Positions 54,129 to 63,411 are shown, counted from the first letter of the stretch. The stretch: 64,000 nt of DNA from Vibrio splendidus (GCF_001557875.1 NZ_LNRF01000008.1:124001-188000); one strand, 5' to 3'. The notes: generated by a model from the letters alone, not told the origin. Translations and numbers: made by a program.

Positions 54129-55544
54129 ATGAATAATAAAAAAATAATATTTAGTTTAGTTGGTTTAGGGATATTGGCTTATTTAGGCTCGGTGTATTGG
54201 GTCGACAAAAATGACCAAAAACTGGCCGAGCAAAACTTGGCGCAATTCTCATCACTCGATGAGTCATCTCTTGATTATCAAGCGATGAAAGTACTTACAG
54301 ATAAGGGATGCAGTTATTGCCATACAGGCGACAGCGAGATGCCTTTTTATGCGAACTGGCCAATCGCTAAAAACCTGATGGATAAAGACCTTCAATCTGG
54401 TATGAGACACTTTGAAATTACTCAGTTGTTCAATGGGGTACAAGGTAAAGAACCGATATCTGAAGTGGCATTAGCTCGTATCGAAAAAGTTCTTTATGAC
54501 GATTCCATGCCACCAAAAATCTACCAATCGATGCACTGGTCAGCAGGAATTTCGAAAGAAGAGAAACACACGCTTCTTAGATGGATTCGTCACACTCGTG
54601 CCACTCTTCACGCCAACTCACCGGTGCATGACGAGGGAAAAAAGCTCGCTTTGCAGCCTATCTATTCTAGCTTTGACGTTGACGAAGACAGGGCTAAGTT
54701 AGGTAAGGCCTTATATCACGATACGCGCCTGTCTGGAGATGACACCGTGTCTTGTGCATCATGTCATGGCCTCGATACGGGTGGAGTAGACAATCTCGTT
54801 GGCTCGATTGGCATTCATGGTCAAGTGGGCGGAATCAATGCACCAACCGTCTTCAACTCAGTGTACAACAAGCTCCAATTTTGGGACGGTCGAGCAAACG
54901 ACCTCCAAGACCAAGCTGGCGGTCCTCCATTCAACCCAATTGAAATGGGTTCTGAAGGTTGGGATCAGATAGTTGACAAGCTTAGCCACGACCAAGAATT
55001 AGTGGCTATGTTCGACAAGACCTACGAAGGTGAAATCAGCGGCCACACCATCACTCACGCTATCGCTGAATTTGAAAAGACATTGACGACACCCAACAGC
55101 CGTTTTGACCAATACTTAACGGGTAACGTCGATGCTATAGATAGCCATGAAAAATATGGCCTGATGCTTTTCAAAAAGTATAGCTGCGGTACATGCCATG
55201 CGGGTGAAGCCATGGGCGGTGAAACCTTTGAGGCAATGGGCCTAAAAGCGGATTACTTCTCTGACCGTGGTTCTGACATCACACCAGAAGATATGGGGCG
55301 TTTCAACGTAACGGGCATCGAATCGGACCGACACAAGTTTAAAGTCCCTACACTGAGAAACATCGAGCTGACTGCGCCTTACTTCCATGACGGACAGGCA
55401 GAAACTTTAGACAAGGCGATTTTCGACATGGGTAAGTATCAAGTAGGTGTTGAAATGAGCGACCAAGAAGTTGATGCGATTAAGGCATTCCTCAAGACAC
55501 TCACTGGTGAATATAAAGGTCAAAACCTTAGCCCAACCTCATAA
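54129..55544 (+). CDS. Tri-haem cytochrome c peroxidase (YhjA type)
   Basis: 471 residues with an N-terminal membrane anchor (about 6-25) and three haem-c sites: CSYCH (Cys61-His65), CASCH (Cys209-His213) and CGTCH (Cys353-His357). The last two belong to the di-haem peroxidase fold; the first is an extra N-terminal domain, as in E. coli YhjA, which uses quinol to reduce hydrogen peroxide at the periplasmic side. The length agrees with YhjA (about 465). E. coli yhjA is activated by FNR under low oxygen, and an exact FNR box lies upstream here. Monocistronic, with a terminator at 55600. Confidence 0.92.
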   Translation: MNNKKIIFSLVGLGILAYLGSVYWVDKNDQKLAEQNLAQFSSLDESSLDYQAMKVLTDKGCSYCHTGDSEMPFYANWPIAKNLMDKDLQSGMRHFEITQLFNGVQGKEPISEVALARIEKVLYDDSMPPKIYQSMHWSAGISKEEKHTLLRWIRHTRATLHANSPVHDEGKKLALQPIYSSFDVDEDRAKLGKALYHDTRLSGDDTVSCASCHGLDTGGVDNLVGSIGIHGQVGGINAPTVFNSVYNKLQFWDGRANDLQDQAGGPPFNPIEMGSEGWDQIVDKLSHDQELVAMFDKTYEGEISGHTITHAIAEFEKTLTTPNSRFDQYLTGNVDAIDSHEKYGLMLFKKYSCGTCHAGEAMGGETFEAMGLKADYFSDRGSDITPEDMGRFNVTGIESDRHKFKVPTLRNIELTAPYFHDGQAETLDKAIFDMGKYQVGVEMSDQEVDAIKAFLKTLTGEYKGQNLSPTS

Positions 55545-55599
55545 GCAATACCTTATGTCGCTCGTTCTTAGATAAAAGAACGGGCTACTCTGGAAGTTC

Positions 55600-55632
55600 A
55601 AAGCCAATAGGTTAATTCTATTGGCTTTTTTA
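55600..55632 (+). terminator. Terminator after the peroxidase gene
   Basis: AAAGCCAATAG / CTATTGGCTTT stem, 7-nt loop, T run. Confidence 0.9.
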
Positions 55633-55726
55633 CATCCATCACTGGTAAATTGGTGTATAAGCAAGTTAACGCAGTTACCTTGAGTAACGTGTCCGGACTT
55701 TGAATAGCACATTACATGGAGTAACA

Positions 55727-57157
55727 ATGAAGAAAGTACTGGTTTTAGGCGCTTCTGGATATGTTGGTTCGCAACTCCTCCCTCTTCTGCTTGAGCAAGG
55801 CTATCAAGTCACGGCAGCAGCAAGGCATATCGACTATTTAAAGGCACGGACCGAGCCTCACGAAAACTTATCACTAAAGTATCTTGACCTGGCTGATCAA
55901 GCCGCGACACAAGCCTTAGTCCCCGATTTTGATCTTATCTTCTTCCTTGTCCATGGAATGGCAGAAGGCCACGACTTTATTGATTACGAGTTAAACCTAG
56001 CTCGCAACTTTGTCTCTGCACTTGGCCCTAAAAACCAGCACGTTATCTATCTAAGCTCGCTGCAGCCTCAAACTGGTGACTCAGAGCACCTTCAAGCGAG
56101 AAAGAAAACCGGTGAACTACTTCGTAAAGGGCAGGTACCGATAACCGAACTTCAAGCAGGCGTGATCATAGGCCCAGGCTCTGCGGCATTCGAGATCATG
56201 CGAGACTTTGTGTACAACTTGCCGATTATGATTGCGCCAAAGTGGGTCGATTCTAAAGCAAACCCTATCGCATTGCAGAACCTGAACCACTATCTGCTGA
56301 AGCTAGCACAAGACACGCCTATAGAAAGCCAAATCTTCGAAGTTGGTGGGCCGGATATTGTCTCTTACCGAAACCAGTTTGCTCATATTGCCAAAACTGC
56401 CGATCGTCCACTCAGGCTATGGGCGACATCGCTACTGACACCAAAGATTGCTTCATATTGGTTAGGCGTGGTGACTTCTGTACCGTCCAACATTGGCAGA
56501 GCGCTTCTCGCAGGCTTAAAACACGATTTTGTCGCCAGTTCGACCACCATTAGAGAGAAGTACCCACAGAAGCTTATCTCGTTCGAGAATATGGTTGAGC
56601 AAGCTATTCATTCTGAAGGCAACTTCGTAAAGAGTAATGTGTGGGGTTTTGACAAAACCGCCTTCAAACGCTGGCAAGCTGGGTATGGCTATTACCCGAA
56701 GAAAACAGGCGCAAGTATCACCTCAAGTGCATCACTAGAATCGCTTTGGCATGTTGCTCAGCAAATCGGAAGCCCGAAGCAAGGTTACTTCTTCGCTAAC
56801 ACTTTATGGCGCACACGCGAATGGTTGGATGTTCTTTTCGGTGGCGGCGTACCTGTTCGTCAAATGCCAGAAGGGCCCAACCTAAAAGTCGGTGACAAAA
56901 TCGATTCATGGAAGGTCATTCGCTGTGAAGAGAATCAGTTTTTATCTCTGCTTTTCGGTATGAAAGGCCCCGGTTTAGGGCGACTCGAGATTACCGTCTC
57001 TGACCACGGTGATTTTCGCGAGCTGAACATCTCGGCTTGGTGGCATCCAAAGGGCTTTCTAGGATTACTGTATTGGTTTGCGATGATGCCAGCTCACCTG
57101 TTTATTTTTAAAGGCATGGTGAAGGCGATTGAGAAGCAGGCTAAAGAGCAGGATTAG
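55727..57157 (+). CDS. SDR-type NAD(P)-binding protein with DUF2867 domain
   Basis: 476 residues from the ATG at 55727 (MKKVLVLGASGYVGSQLLP) with GGAG upstream. The N-terminal 300 residues are an atypical short-chain dehydrogenase Rossmann fold (GASGYVGS nucleotide motif). The C-terminal 150 residues are DUF2867 (WKVIRCEENQFLSLLFGMKGPG, LNISAWWHPKGFLGLLYWF). The family is common in proteobacteria but its substrate is not known. The stop is followed at once by 42-bp repeat array 2. Confidence 0.88.
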   Translation: MKKVLVLGASGYVGSQLLPLLLEQGYQVTAAARHIDYLKARTEPHENLSLKYLDLADQAATQALVPDFDLIFFLVHGMAEGHDFIDYELNLARNFVSALGPKNQHVIYLSSLQPQTGDSEHLQARKKTGELLRKGQVPITELQAGVIIGPGSAAFEIMRDFVYNLPIMIAPKWVDSKANPIALQNLNHYLLKLAQDTPIESQIFEVGGPDIVSYRNQFAHIAKTADRPLRLWATSLLTPKIASYWLGVVTSVPSNIGRALLAGLKHDFVASSTTIREKYPQKLISFENMVEQAIHSEGNFVKSNVWGFDKTAFKRWQAGYGYYPKKTGASITSSASLESLWHVAQQIGSPKQGYFFANTLWRTREWLDVLFGGGVPVRQMPEGPNLKVGDKIDSWKVIRCEENQFLSLLFGMKGPGLGRLEITVSDHGDFRELNISAWWHPKGFLGLLYWFAMMPAHLFIFKGMVKAIEKQAKEQD

Positions 57158-57158
57158 A

Positions 57159-57321
57159 AGCAGGTTCGAGATTCGAGTGTCGAGATGCGAAAAGATTAAA
57201 AGCAGATACGGGATTCGAGTAACGAGATGCGAAAAGACTAAAAGCAGATACGGGATTCGAGTAACGAGATGTGAAAAGACTAAAAGCGGATACGGGATTC
57301 GAGTATCGAGATGCGAAAAGA
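57159..57321. repeat. Array 2 of the 42-bp tandem repeat, reverse orientation
   Basis: About 3.9 copies of GATTCGAGTAACGAGATGCG then AAAAGACTAAAAGCAGATAC then GG (42 bp), the reverse complement of the unit at 35831-35993. It starts within 2 nt of the upstream stop codon. A single inverted partial copy (CATCTCGTATCCCGAATCC) lies at 57393-57411, beyond a terminator. Confidence 0.9.
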
Positions 57322-57361
57322 CTTAACAGAAAATTAGCGACACGCGCGATGAGAGGCAAAA

Positions 57362-57383
57362 AAGAGCGGATAATTCCGCTCTT
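57362..57383. terminator. Bidirectional terminator
   Basis: AAGAGCGGA-TAAT-TCCGCTCTT stem with an A tract upstream, between the convergent DUF2867 and DUF2913 genes. Confidence 0.85.
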
Positions 57384-57415
57384 CGTATCTTTCATCTCGT
57401 ATCCCGAATCCGCGA

Positions 57416-58075
57416 CTAGCCAATAACGCTAATTGGGATCTCAGCCAATTGGTTACCTTGGTTAGCAGGGTAAACGATGTATTCACCGTGATACTTCACT
57501 GCAGACTTATAGTCCGTCACTTTGTGAAGCATAAAACCTGCTTCCATCGCAGCTTGGATAAACTCAGCGTGGTTACCACGAACAAACCAGTTCATTGGCT
57601 TAACCATCAACTCACCGTCGAAAGAGTCGTCACACTGTTTGCCACACAAAGCAAAAGAGTGCTCACCATCGGTGAAGAATTGGATCTTGCCGCCAGTCGT
57701 TAGCTCGTCTTCACTCGATACGCTCCACCCCATCTCGTACATTTTGTCCATGAACGCTTCAACATCACTGTCTTTTAGCGCTTTAGGCTCTTCGCCTTCA
57801 GGGAAAAAACGTCCGTAAAACGCAGAAATACGTTTAAAGGTAAAAGTTAAATCAGAGTTGTTGCCTTTTGAGCGACCCTGTTTCTGCCAGCGAACCAAGT
57901 CCGGCACAATCACACGATCATAAGCTTGAGACTTAATCGCTTTTGTTACCCAGCGAACAAGGTAAAGATTGTTCGCGATAGGCGCATCGATCGCTTTACC
58001 TGACTTATGTAGAGCGTACAGTTCGCCTAACGCATCGTTCACTAACTTCTGAATTTCAATATAGTATTTTGACAT
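57416..58075 (-). CDS. DUF2913-type protein
   Basis: 219 residues from the ATG at 58075 (MSKYYIEIQKLVNDALGEL), with AAGG upstream. No signal or membrane segment. The N-terminal half is helical with many Lys and Arg (LVRWVTKAIKSQAYDR, DLVRWQKQGRSKGNN); the C-terminal half has CGKQCDDSFDGELMVKPMNWF. It resembles the DUF2913 family of Vibrio and relatives, function unknown. The start overlaps the Bcr-type stop by one base (TAATG), so translation is coupled. Confidence 0.8.
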   Translation of the reverse strand: MSKYYIEIQKLVNDALGELYALHKSGKAIDAPIANNLYLVRWVTKAIKSQAYDRVIVPDLVRWQKQGRSKGNNSDLTFTFKRISAFYGRFFPEGEEPKALKDSDVEAFMDKMYEMGWSVSSEDELTTGGKIQFFTDGEHSFALCGKQCDDSFDGELMVKPMNWFVRGNHAEFIQAAMEAGFMLHKVTDYKSAVKYHGEYIVYPANQGNQLAEIPISVIG

Positions 58076-59292
58076 TATGCCTTCTTTCCTAATGTCCAAT
58101 ATAGTAATGCTGACAGTATTGCACATACTGCCATCACCATAGCCATTGGCCCTGCAGTGTCACTTGGTAGCATTGCAACAATTGCCCCCACCACAGAACC
58201 TGTACCAAATCTTAATGTGCCCGCAAGCGAAGACGCTGTGCCGGCCATATTCGGGTATCCGCTTAAAAGCAGTGCCATTGAGTTACTACCAATAGTAGAC
58301 AGTGTGCCGATAAACAGCATCACAAACGGCACAATACCCCACAAACCGATATCCAGCATCCAACCGACGAGTAGGCCTAGGCCCGCAAACAGTTGAATGG
58401 TTAAGCCCACTCTAAGCATAGCGTGAGAGCCCACTTTCTTAACGATTCGACCATTGATGCTCGTCATCAAGATCATCGCAACAATGTTCAGGCCGAACAG
58501 GTAGCCAAACAGATCAGGGCGAACACCATAGATATCAATGTAAACGAATGAGCCAGCCGTTAAGAACGCAAACATGCCTGAAAAAGAGAATGCACCAGAG
58601 AAAATCAGGCCCATCGCCGTTGGGTTCTTACACAGTCGAGCATAGTTACGAATCGTTGTTTTAAAGCGCAGTGGTTGTCGCTTTTCTGCGGGGAGCGTTT
58701 CTGGGATCTTCATCGATACCGCTAAGATCACGATCACCGCAAAAATAGCCAGTACCCAGAAAATTGAGCGCCAGCCGAACCACAACGCTAAGTAACCGCC
58801 AATCATCGGAGCAACCAATGGCGCAACTGTCATGACCAAAGTAACGAAAGACATGGTTCTTGCGAAATCTTCACGATCGAACATGTCTCTTACCACCGCT
58901 TGGATGATAACGGCCGCAGCAGCACCAGCAAAACCTTGAGCGGTACGGATGTAAGTCAGCGCTTCAATGCCGTGTGTTGTCGCACTCACCATAGACGCGA
59001 TAGCAAACAAGAACACACCAATAAGCAGTACTGGCTTACGACCGTAGCTATCTGCCAACGGGCCATGCAGCAACTGCCCCAACGCGAAACCTGCGGTATA
59101 CGCTGTTAGCGTGATTTGTACTTCACCCGCCGTAACACCAAGATCTTTGGCGATCGTTGGCATCGCTGGCAGATACATATCAATGGCTAGCGGAGTAAGT
59201 GCACCAATCGCACCTAGAATCAAAAACAGCACTAAGCCTAATTGAGGGGTTTCTGGTTGGGAGCTTGGGCTCTGTGGGGGCGATGTTTGCAT
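58075..59292 (-). CDS. bcr: Bcr/CflA-family MFS efflux transporter
   Basis: 405 residues from the ATG at 59292 (MQTSPPQSPSSQ) with GGAG upstream; the open frame goes on for 42 more codons through short repeats without homology. Twelve membrane segments; motif A reads GPLADSYGRKPVLLIG and the region IDMYLPAMPTIAKDLGV is typical of the family. Bcr exports bicyclomycin, sulfonamides and cysteine in E. coli. The order bcr - rsuA - radD is the same as in E. coli, which supports orthology. Confidence 0.9.
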   Translation of the reverse strand: MQTSPPQSPSSQPETPQLGLVLFLILGAIGALTPLAIDMYLPAMPTIAKDLGVTAGEVQITLTAYTAGFALGQLLHGPLADSYGRKPVLLIGVFLFAIASMVSATTHGIEALTYIRTAQGFAGAAAAVIIQAVVRDMFDREDFARTMSFVTLVMTVAPLVAPMIGGYLALWFGWRSIFWVLAIFAVIVILAVSMKIPETLPAEKRQPLRFKTTIRNYARLCKNPTAMGLIFSGAFSFSGMFAFLTAGSFVYIDIYGVRPDLFGYLFGLNIVAMILMTSINGRIVKKVGSHAMLRVGLTIQLFAGLGLLVGWMLDIGLWGIVPFVMLFIGTLSTIGSNSMALLLSGYPNMAGTASSLAGTLRFGTGSVVGAIVAMLPSDTAGPMAMVMAVCAILSALLYWTLGKKA

Positions 59293-59338
59293 AACTCTCC
59301 GGCTAAGTACTAGGTTATATTTGTGCACGAGCATGCAC

Positions 59339-59378
59339 ACAGTGATACACGAATACGCACAGTTATACACGAATATGC
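59339..59378. repeat. Two 20-bp direct repeats upstream of bcr
   Basis: ACAGTGATACACGAATACGC then ACAGTTATACACGAATATGC, directly adjacent, 17 of 20 positions identical. They lie 47-86 nt upstream of the bcr start, in the promoter region. Confidence 0.7.
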
Positions 59379-59468
59379 GCACAGCAATAATGGCTGAAAC
59401 AGTCCTAGTACCAGTCAAAATAATCAGCCGACGCTATCCTTGGTCGGCTACATCCACTATAGAAAGGA

Positions 59469-60164
59469 TTACTTCCAGATAGAGTCGACTTCTTCTTGCG
59501 TTAGGTAGCGGTATTCACCTAGCTCTAAAGATTCGTCCATTTCAATTTCGCCAATACGTTCACGGTGCAGCGCTTCTACCTTGTTACCAAGTGCAGCAAA
59601 CATACGTTTAACTTGGTGGTATTTGCCTTCATGAATCGTTAGCAATACTTCGCGTTCTGCACGAACTTCTAGGTGTGCTGGAAGTGTTAGGCCATCTTCG
59701 CTCTTAAGCTGAATGCCTTCTTTGAATTTTTCAACGTAATCGTCTTCAACCGGTTCAACCAACCACACACGGTACGTCTTTTCGCACTTATGCTTTGGTG
59801 ATGTGATACGGTGAGACCACTTACCATCATCAGTAATCAACACAAGACCCGTTGTATCAATATCTAGACGGCCAGCAAAGTGCAGCTTGTCCATTTTGAT
59901 TTCATCAAGTAATTCAAACGCGATACGATTTGCGCCATCTTCATGCGAACAAACAAAGCCTTCTGGCTTATAAAGCATGATGTAACGTGGGCCGTGAACA
60001 TTCAGTTCATTGCCTTGCCATTCCACAACGCACTCTTCAGTTACCTTGAGTGAACCGCTTTTTTGAATGACATCATTAACTGTCACTGCCTTGGATTTTA
60101 ATAAGTGTGTTGCTTCTCTTCGAGTGACGCCTAATGCATCGCACAGAAATTTATCTAAACGCAT
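59469..60164 (-). CDS. rsuA: 16S rRNA pseudouridine(516) synthase
   Basis: 231 residues from the ATG at 60164 (MRLDKFLCDALGVTRREA), exactly the E. coli RsuA length. An S4 RNA-binding domain occupies about 1-60. The catalytic domain has GRLDIDTTGLVL with the active-site Asp, and EGKYHQVKRMF. It isomerises U516 in 16S rRNA. Flanked by bcr and the divergent radD, as in E. coli. Confidence 0.95.
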   Translation of the reverse strand: MRLDKFLCDALGVTRREATHLLKSKAVTVNDVIQKSGSLKVTEECVVEWQGNELNVHGPRYIMLYKPEGFVCSHEDGANRIAFELLDEIKMDKLHFAGRLDIDTTGLVLITDDGKWSHRITSPKHKCEKTYRVWLVEPVEDDYVEKFKEGIQLKSEDGLTLPAHLEVRAEREVLLTIHEGKYHQVKRMFAALGNKVEALHRERIGEIEMDESLELGEYRYLTQEEVDSIWK

Positions 60165-60261
60165 GAATACCTCAACTAATCTAAGTCGGGTATTATAGTC
60201 ACCTTTGCTCAATTAGTTGAGCTATTTCACACTATTTGTTTTCCACCTTACAAGACGCGAT

Positions 60262-62004
60262 ATGTATACACTCCGCCCGTACCAAGCTGATTCTGTAAAA
60301 TCAGTGATTCATTACTTCAGAAAACACCAAACTCCGGCCGTTCTCGTGCTTCCGACGGGGGCAGGAAAAAGCCTTGTGATTGCAGAACTGGCAAGGCTTG
60401 CGAAAGGCCGTGTACTGGTACTTGCTCACGTAAAAGAGTTGGTTGAGCAGAACCATGAAAAGTATGAAGGCTACGGGTTGAAGGGTTCGATCTTCTCTGC
60501 GGGTTTAGGACGTAAAGAGACCGACCAACAAGTCGTGTTTGCTTCGGTGCAATCTGTGGTGCGAAATCTTGATTCATTCTCTAACCAATTTTCACTATTG
60601 GTGATAGATGAGTGTCACCGTGTTCCCGATGAAAAGACCAGTAGCTATCAAAAAGTAATCACTCACTTGCGTGAGAATAATTCTGGCATCAAAGTGCTTG
60701 GATTAACGGCTACCCCGTATCGTCTTGGGATGGGTTGGATTTATCAATACCACACTCGTGGGCAAGTGCGCTCGGAAGAACCAAGATTCTTCAGAGATTG
60801 TATTTTCGAGTTACCGATTCGCTACCTGCTCGACGAAGGCTTCTTAACACCAGCTCGCATGATAGATGCGCCAGTATTGAGTTATGACTTCTCACAATTA
60901 AAACCCGCGAGCACGGGTCGATACAAAGAAGCCGAACTTGATATGGTGATCGAACAATCAAAACGAGCGACACCACAGATTGTCGATCAGATTATTCACC
61001 TAGCCCAAGACAAACTAGGCATCATGGTATTCGCTGCGACCGTTCGACACGCGCAAGAGATCCTCGGCTTATTGCCAGAAGGTGAAGCTTCAATTGTGAT
61101 TGGCGATACGCCGACACTAGAACGCGACCAAATAATCAGCGACTTCAAAGAACGTAAAATCAAGTTCTTGGTTAACGTATCGGTATTAACCACAGGTTTT
61201 GATGCGCCACATGTCGATTTAATCGCGATTTTGCGTCCGACAGAATCCATCAGTTTGTATCAACAAATTGTTGGCCGCGGCTTACGTTTGTCTCCCGGAA
61301 AGAAAGAGTGTTTGGTGCTCGACTACGCGGGCAACAGTTACGATCTATACCAACCTGAAGTGGGCGACCCTAAACCCGATTCAGACAGTGAGATTATCAC
61401 CATCCCTTGCCCGGCGTGCGGCTTCAATAATAACTTTTGGGGCAAGTTAGACAGTAATGGCTTCTTGCTTGAGCACTTTGGTCGTAAATGCCAAGGCTAC
61501 TTTACCGATGAAGACACGGGCGAACGCGAACACTGTAATTATCGCTTCCGAGCGAAATATTGTGGTGAATGTGGGGCCGATAACGACATTGCCGCGCGTA
61601 TTTGTCATGAGTGCGACGCAACCTTAGTCGACCCAGACAAAAAACTTAAAGAGGCACTGAACCTAAAAGATGCTTTGGTATTCGAGTGTTTAGAAATGGA
61701 CCTCAACGTGCTTAAAGACGATAAAGGTAAATCACAACTTAAAGTCACCTATCGCGGTGAAAACCAAGCGCAAGTGCATGAGTTTTGGTCATTAACCACT
61801 AAAAAGCAGAAGCAGAACTTCAAAGACCAGTTTGTTCGCCCTCACCTTGCCGACAGACACCGCCCTTTTGAAGAAGCGTCACCAACGAAAGTGGTTGCTC
61901 ACCAACACAGATTCCGGCCACCTCAATTCGTGATTGCACGAAAAGTCGGACGCTTTTGGAAAATGAGAGACAAGATATTCGAAGACGAGCTTCAACAACG
62001 CTAG
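60262..62004 (+). CDS. radD: DNA repair helicase-like protein RadD (YejH)
   Basis: 580 residues from the ATG at 60262 (MYTLRPYQADSVKSVIHYF); E. coli RadD has 586. Superfamily 2 motifs are LPTGAGKS (I), DECHRV (II), LGLTATPYRLG (III) and QIVGRGLRLSPGKK (VI). The C-terminal third holds a zinc-finger-like region with CPACGF, CGECGADN and CHEC. RadD takes part in repair of DNA crossovers and double-strand breaks. Divergent from rsuA, with only 97 nt between their starts. Confidence 0.95.
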   Translation: MYTLRPYQADSVKSVIHYFRKHQTPAVLVLPTGAGKSLVIAELARLAKGRVLVLAHVKELVEQNHEKYEGYGLKGSIFSAGLGRKETDQQVVFASVQSVVRNLDSFSNQFSLLVIDECHRVPDEKTSSYQKVITHLRENNSGIKVLGLTATPYRLGMGWIYQYHTRGQVRSEEPRFFRDCIFELPIRYLLDEGFLTPARMIDAPVLSYDFSQLKPASTGRYKEAELDMVIEQSKRATPQIVDQIIHLAQDKLGIMVFAATVRHAQEILGLLPEGEASIVIGDTPTLERDQIISDFKERKIKFLVNVSVLTTGFDAPHVDLIAILRPTESISLYQQIVGRGLRLSPGKKECLVLDYAGNSYDLYQPEVGDPKPDSDSEIITIPCPACGFNNNFWGKLDSNGFLLEHFGRKCQGYFTDEDTGEREHCNYRFRAKYCGECGADNDIAARICHECDATLVDPDKKLKEALNLKDALVFECLEMDLNVLKDDKGKSQLKVTYRGENQAQVHEFWSLTTKKQKQNFKDQFVRPHLADRHRPFEEASPTKVVAHQHRFRPPQFVIARKVGRFWKMRDKIFEDELQQR

Positions 62005-62165
62005 ATATTATGTTCTTAACACTCAATGGTTAGTCAGCAGTTATAAAGTCTTTAGCCAATAAGTTTGAAGTTTTTAGGTTCAAATTCTCATTATTAATCA
62101 GGTTCACTTTCTGTTCAGAATTACTTTTTTATACTGAACGCTATCAACCTTCTCTAGGATTCGCT

Positions 62166-62564
62166 ATGTTTAGTAAAGCTATGATTTCTTTGTTTTCTAT
62201 AAGCTTAGGCTTATTTGTTTCCGCTGGTGCATGGGCTGACTCACACCATAATGGTCATGACTTAGTACAAGATGTCCATAAAGCAGGAACACGTATTGAA
62301 TTTGAAGAAGATCAAGACGAAGTCTATGAAGCCGTACGAGAAGGCTACATTCGCCCTTTCTCAGAAATGTATGCAGCGGTTGAAAACGATCTTCATGGTC
62401 GAATCATTAAAGTCGAACTAGAAGAAGATGATGATATTTGGGTGTATGAGCTAAAAATTAACTTCCAAAACAACATAATCAAAGTTGAATACAACGCCGA
62501 AACGTTAGAAATGCTAAAGATTGAAGGTCGCAACTTTAAAAACGCCATTAAGCACAACGAATAA
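62166..62564 (+). CDS. Periplasmic PepSY-domain protein
   Basis: 132 residues with a signal peptide ending in SAGAWA-DS, a His-rich N-terminus (SHHNGHDLVQDVH) and a PepSY domain (GRIIKVELEEDDDIWVYELKI, VEYNAETLEMLKIEG). Such small PepSY proteins often sit beside two-component genes and modulate the sensor. It lies 27 nt before the response regulator, so probably one operon. Metal sensing is possible because of the histidines, but that is inference. Confidence 0.85.
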   Translation: MFSKAMISLFSISLGLFVSAGAWADSHHNGHDLVQDVHKAGTRIEFEEDQDEVYEAVREGYIRPFSEMYAAVENDLHGRIIKVELEEDDDIWVYELKINFQNNIIKVEYNAETLEMLKIEGRNFKNAIKHNE

Positions 62565-62591
62565 TCATTACCAGAATTAAGAAGAACAATT

Positions 62592-63251
62592 ATGAAAATT
62601 TTAGTCGTTGAAGACGAGCCTCGTTTGGGTCAACAAATTATTGAAACTTTAGAGGGTGCTGACTGGGTTCCAGAGCTTTCTCAAGATGGTATCGACGCAC
62701 TCTACCGTGCAACGTCAGAAGAATGGGACGCGATTGTCCTCGATTTAGGCCTGCCTAAGCTTGATGGCCTTACCGTATTAAAAGGCATTCGAGACGAAAA
62801 CATTAACACACCAGTGATTATCTTAAGTGCTCGTGACACCCTAACTCAGCGTGTTGAGGGTTTGAATGCAGGTGCAGATGATTACCTAACTAAGCCATTC
62901 GAAATGGTTGAACTTATCGCCCGTATTCGTGCTCAACTGCGCCGTGCTTCAGGCAGCGCAGCACCTATTCTTCAAATCGGCGACCTAAGCTTAGACACAC
63001 GCAGTTCTAAAGTGTTGTGGCAAGGCCAAGCGGTTAGCCTTACCGCGCTGGAATATAAAGTCGTTGCATACTTCATGCATAACCAAAACAAGGTTATCTC
63101 GCGCACAGAACTGGTTGAGCACATCTACAAACAAGACTTCGACCGCGACTCGAACACGGTTGAGGTGTTTATTGGTCGAATCCGTAAGAAAATAGCACCA
63201 AAGATCATCAAAACCGTTCGTGGCCTTGGCTACCAACTGAATGCTGAATAG
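62592..63251 (+). CDS. OmpR-family response regulator
   Basis: 219 residues. Receiver with acidic pocket VVEDEP (Glu7, Asp8), phosphoacceptor Asp51 in VLDLGLPKLDG, and Lys in YLTKPF; C-terminal winged helix of OmpR/PhoB type (LEYKVVAYFMHNQNKVISRTEL, TVEVFIGRIRKKI). It resembles QseB/PmrA-type regulators. The PepSY gene precedes it and the sensor kinase follows after 160 nt. Regulated genes are not visible in the window. Confidence 0.93.
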   Translation: MKILVVEDEPRLGQQIIETLEGADWVPELSQDGIDALYRATSEEWDAIVLDLGLPKLDGLTVLKGIRDENINTPVIILSARDTLTQRVEGLNAGADDYLTKPFEMVELIARIRAQLRRASGSAAPILQIGDLSLDTRSSKVLWQGQAVSLTALEYKVVAYFMHNQNKVISRTELVEHIYKQDFDRDSNTVEVFIGRIRKKIAPKIIKTVRGLGYQLNAE

Positions 63252-63350
63252 CCCTATATTTAATTAAACAAAAAATAGCTAGTTAAACTAAAAAATAGTT
63301 AACTTGGCTTAGAGCAATCGTCAATCAAGCACACTCACCCATTAAGTGGA

Positions 63351-63404
63351 CAGCCTGTTCTGATCATCGCAATACGATAAGTCACGATGAGCAAAGGCAG
63401 GCTG
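63351..63404. repeat. Inverted repeat before the sensor kinase gene
   Basis: CAGCCTG (63351-63357) and CAGGCTG (63398-63404). The second arm runs into the GGAA ribosome site of the kinase gene, so folding could limit its translation. Confidence 0.35.
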
Positions 63405-63411
63405 GAAATGC

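Noticed and set aside
57129..57326. 65-codon ORF made of IRVTRCEKTKS-type repeats
   Set aside because: It is only the 42-bp repeat array read in frame (42 is a multiple of three), starting inside the upstream gene, with no ribosome site.
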